Shown here piece by piece: positions 63,086-64,000 of a stretch of DNA of 64,000 bases. The notes under the pieces are model-generated. The model searched no databases, had not been told where the DNA came from, and worked only from the letters and a program-made list of their open reading frames with translations. This DNA comes from Nematostella vectensis (lineage: Eukaryota; Cnidaria; Anthozoa; Actiniaria; Edwardsiidae). Position 1 is the stretch's first letter, and each line of letters begins with the position of its first letter. The stretch covers positions 744,001 through 808,000 of the forward strand of contig NC_064036.1 in the NCBI RefSeq assembly GCF_932526225.1. Direction: 5' to 3'. The position numbers and the translations under genes were made by a program.

Positions 63086-63463
63086 TGACTGTATTCTTGT
63101 TCTGTTTGTGCGTTTACTGTTATTTTTTTTCTATTGTCGATTAATTATCCGTGTTTACATGTTATAAATTTTAGCGAGTCCTTGGCCTAGGCATGTTGGT
63201 TTTACCTATTGTTATATTTTAGCGAGTTTATGTAAATTGTTCATGTAACTTTGTAGTTTGTCAAAATCTAGTCAGTTTTTAGTTGTATGCTGCCCCGCCA
63301 GCATTAGTTTTCGCTCTATTGTCGAAATGTCACCGTTAAGGTAAAGTAATTTGTTATTAACCTATTTCCTTTTTTCCCTATTTCAGTGTAGAGTAATATA
63401 TGTCTGTATTTTGTTTCAGTACCGTATTAAGGGAAATTATGTTTACGCGTAATTTGCGGTACA
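63086..63463 (+). repeat. 3' LTR of the BEL/Pao element
   Basis: Preceded by a purine-rich GAAAGAAAA that may be the polypurine tract, it begins TGACTGTATTC and ends GCGGTACA, followed by the target duplicate ACTAT. Confidence 0.9.
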
Positions 63464-63468
63464 ACTAT

Positions 63469-64000
63469 CACCGTAATCATCATCACCACTCCACTACTAC
63501 CATCATATACGTTTCCCTAATTTGATTATTCTGCATTTAATTTCGGTATGCGCAACGATAGAACGCCAAAGTTACCGTGATACTGCTTGAGGTAGTTTAT
63601 GAGGGCTTGCTCTATTCGCGTTTGAGGTTTATTTTGATTGAGCTACACACGTTTTAAAATTCGAAAACAGTTCCGCGTGTTTTTTGTTGTGTTCCTATAT
63701 CCGCGAAAGGAACTGAATAAATTATCACCTCACGGAACGGTTGTTCCGTTTAGAGGTGAAGAATCGGAACGCTAATGGAACGCTCCGGAACAAAAGAACT
63801 TGTTTGTACAATGAAGAACAAAATGTTCCCTTTTCGAAGTCCACAAAGGAACTGTTGGTCCTAATTGATGCAATTAGGAACAACAGTTCCATTTTTACGC
63901 GTTCCCAATTGAGGACCACCACTCAAAAAGAACAAAAGTTCCTGTTTGCTACGGTTAATAAACTTAAAAGGGAACGCCTGTTCCTAAGTGGTTAAAAGTA
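63469..64000. other. Window end: GGAAC/GTTCC-rich hairpin sequence
   Basis: After the resumed CAC/CAT repeat and about 200 bp of plain sequence, the last 300 bp hold many GGAAC and GTTCC words. Two hairpins are clear: 63726-63758 (CACCTC...GAGGTG arms around GGAAC/GTTCC) and 63848-63890 (GGAACTGTTG...CAACAGTTCC). Open frames on both strands overlap and show no domain. The feature runs off the window. Confidence 0.6.

Larger units (their letters stand above)
58579..63463 (+). mobile_element. BEL/Pao LTR retrotransposon, defective
   Basis: It has two LTRs, 58579-58959 and 63086-63463, about 380 bp each, with only a handful of differences, and a 5-bp target duplication ACTAT (58574-58578 and 63464-63468). 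Inside are a gag-like region, two zinc knuckles and an integrase, all in the plus direction and broken by frameshifts and stops. Most of the protease, reverse transcriptase and RNase H region is missing, and an RT fragment lies in the opposite orientation (about 60966-61334). At 4.9 kb it is shorter than typical intact elements. It cannot be autonomous. Confidence 0.93.

Noticed and set aside
63741-63995. Open frame at the window end as a gene
   Set aside because: Overlaps a similar frame on the other strand within GGAAC/GTTCC hairpin sequence and has no recognised domain.

Overview
This is a stretch of an animal nuclear genome. Genes are split by GT-AG introns and spaced by microsatellites, minisatellites and small transposons, and an animal-type chitin synthase is present. 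The gene content (chitin synthase with SAM domains, a Rdx-family selenoprotein, TMEM267, CD225 and START proteins) and the compact gene spacing suggest a cnidarian, probably a sea anemone such as Nematostella. That species call is an inference from memory, not proven by the sequence.

Layout. 1-8 kb: a 71-bp satellite array, two exons of a CD225/dispanin membrane protein (+), and nested piggyBac-like (TTAA) elements. 8.2-8.9 kb: a very uniform 13-bp array. 9.6-14.5 kb: an unrecognised single-pass membrane protein gene (-). 14.7-17.6 kb: MITE-like elements, a 112-bp repeat and a broken non-LTR reverse transcriptase. 19.3-23.1 kb: a four-exon selenoprotein gene (+) of the SelW/MIEN1 group, with an in-frame TGA read as selenocysteine, a CaaX end and a candidate SECIS. 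25.2-27.6 kb: a full-length bacterial-type MurA (+) interrupted by a spliceosomal intron. 27.9-29.9 kb: TMEM267 (+). 31.3-47.5 kb: a 19-exon chitin synthase (-), 2,119 residues, with two SAM domains between the catalytic core and the C-terminal membrane segments. 51.4-57.6 kb: the 3' five exons of a START-domain gene (-). Its last intron holds two large minisatellites, one of which is a tandem duplication of that intron's own 3' splice site. 57.8-63.5 kb: a CAC/CAT-rich repeat split by a BEL/Pao LTR element that is missing most of its RT and carries an inverted RT fragment. 63.5-64 kb: sequence dense in GGAAC/GTTCC hairpins.

The exon models were read by hand. In the CHS, SelW/MIEN1-like, MurA, TMEM267 and START models every intron has GT-AG ends and the reading phase closes across every junction.

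The most notable points are the intron-containing MurA, probably of bacterial origin, the recoded TGA, the SAM-bearing chitin synthase, and the intron built of decoy splice sites. MurA and chitin synthase both use UDP-GlcNAc and lie only about 4 kb apart with one gene between them. Whether that matters biologically is unknown.
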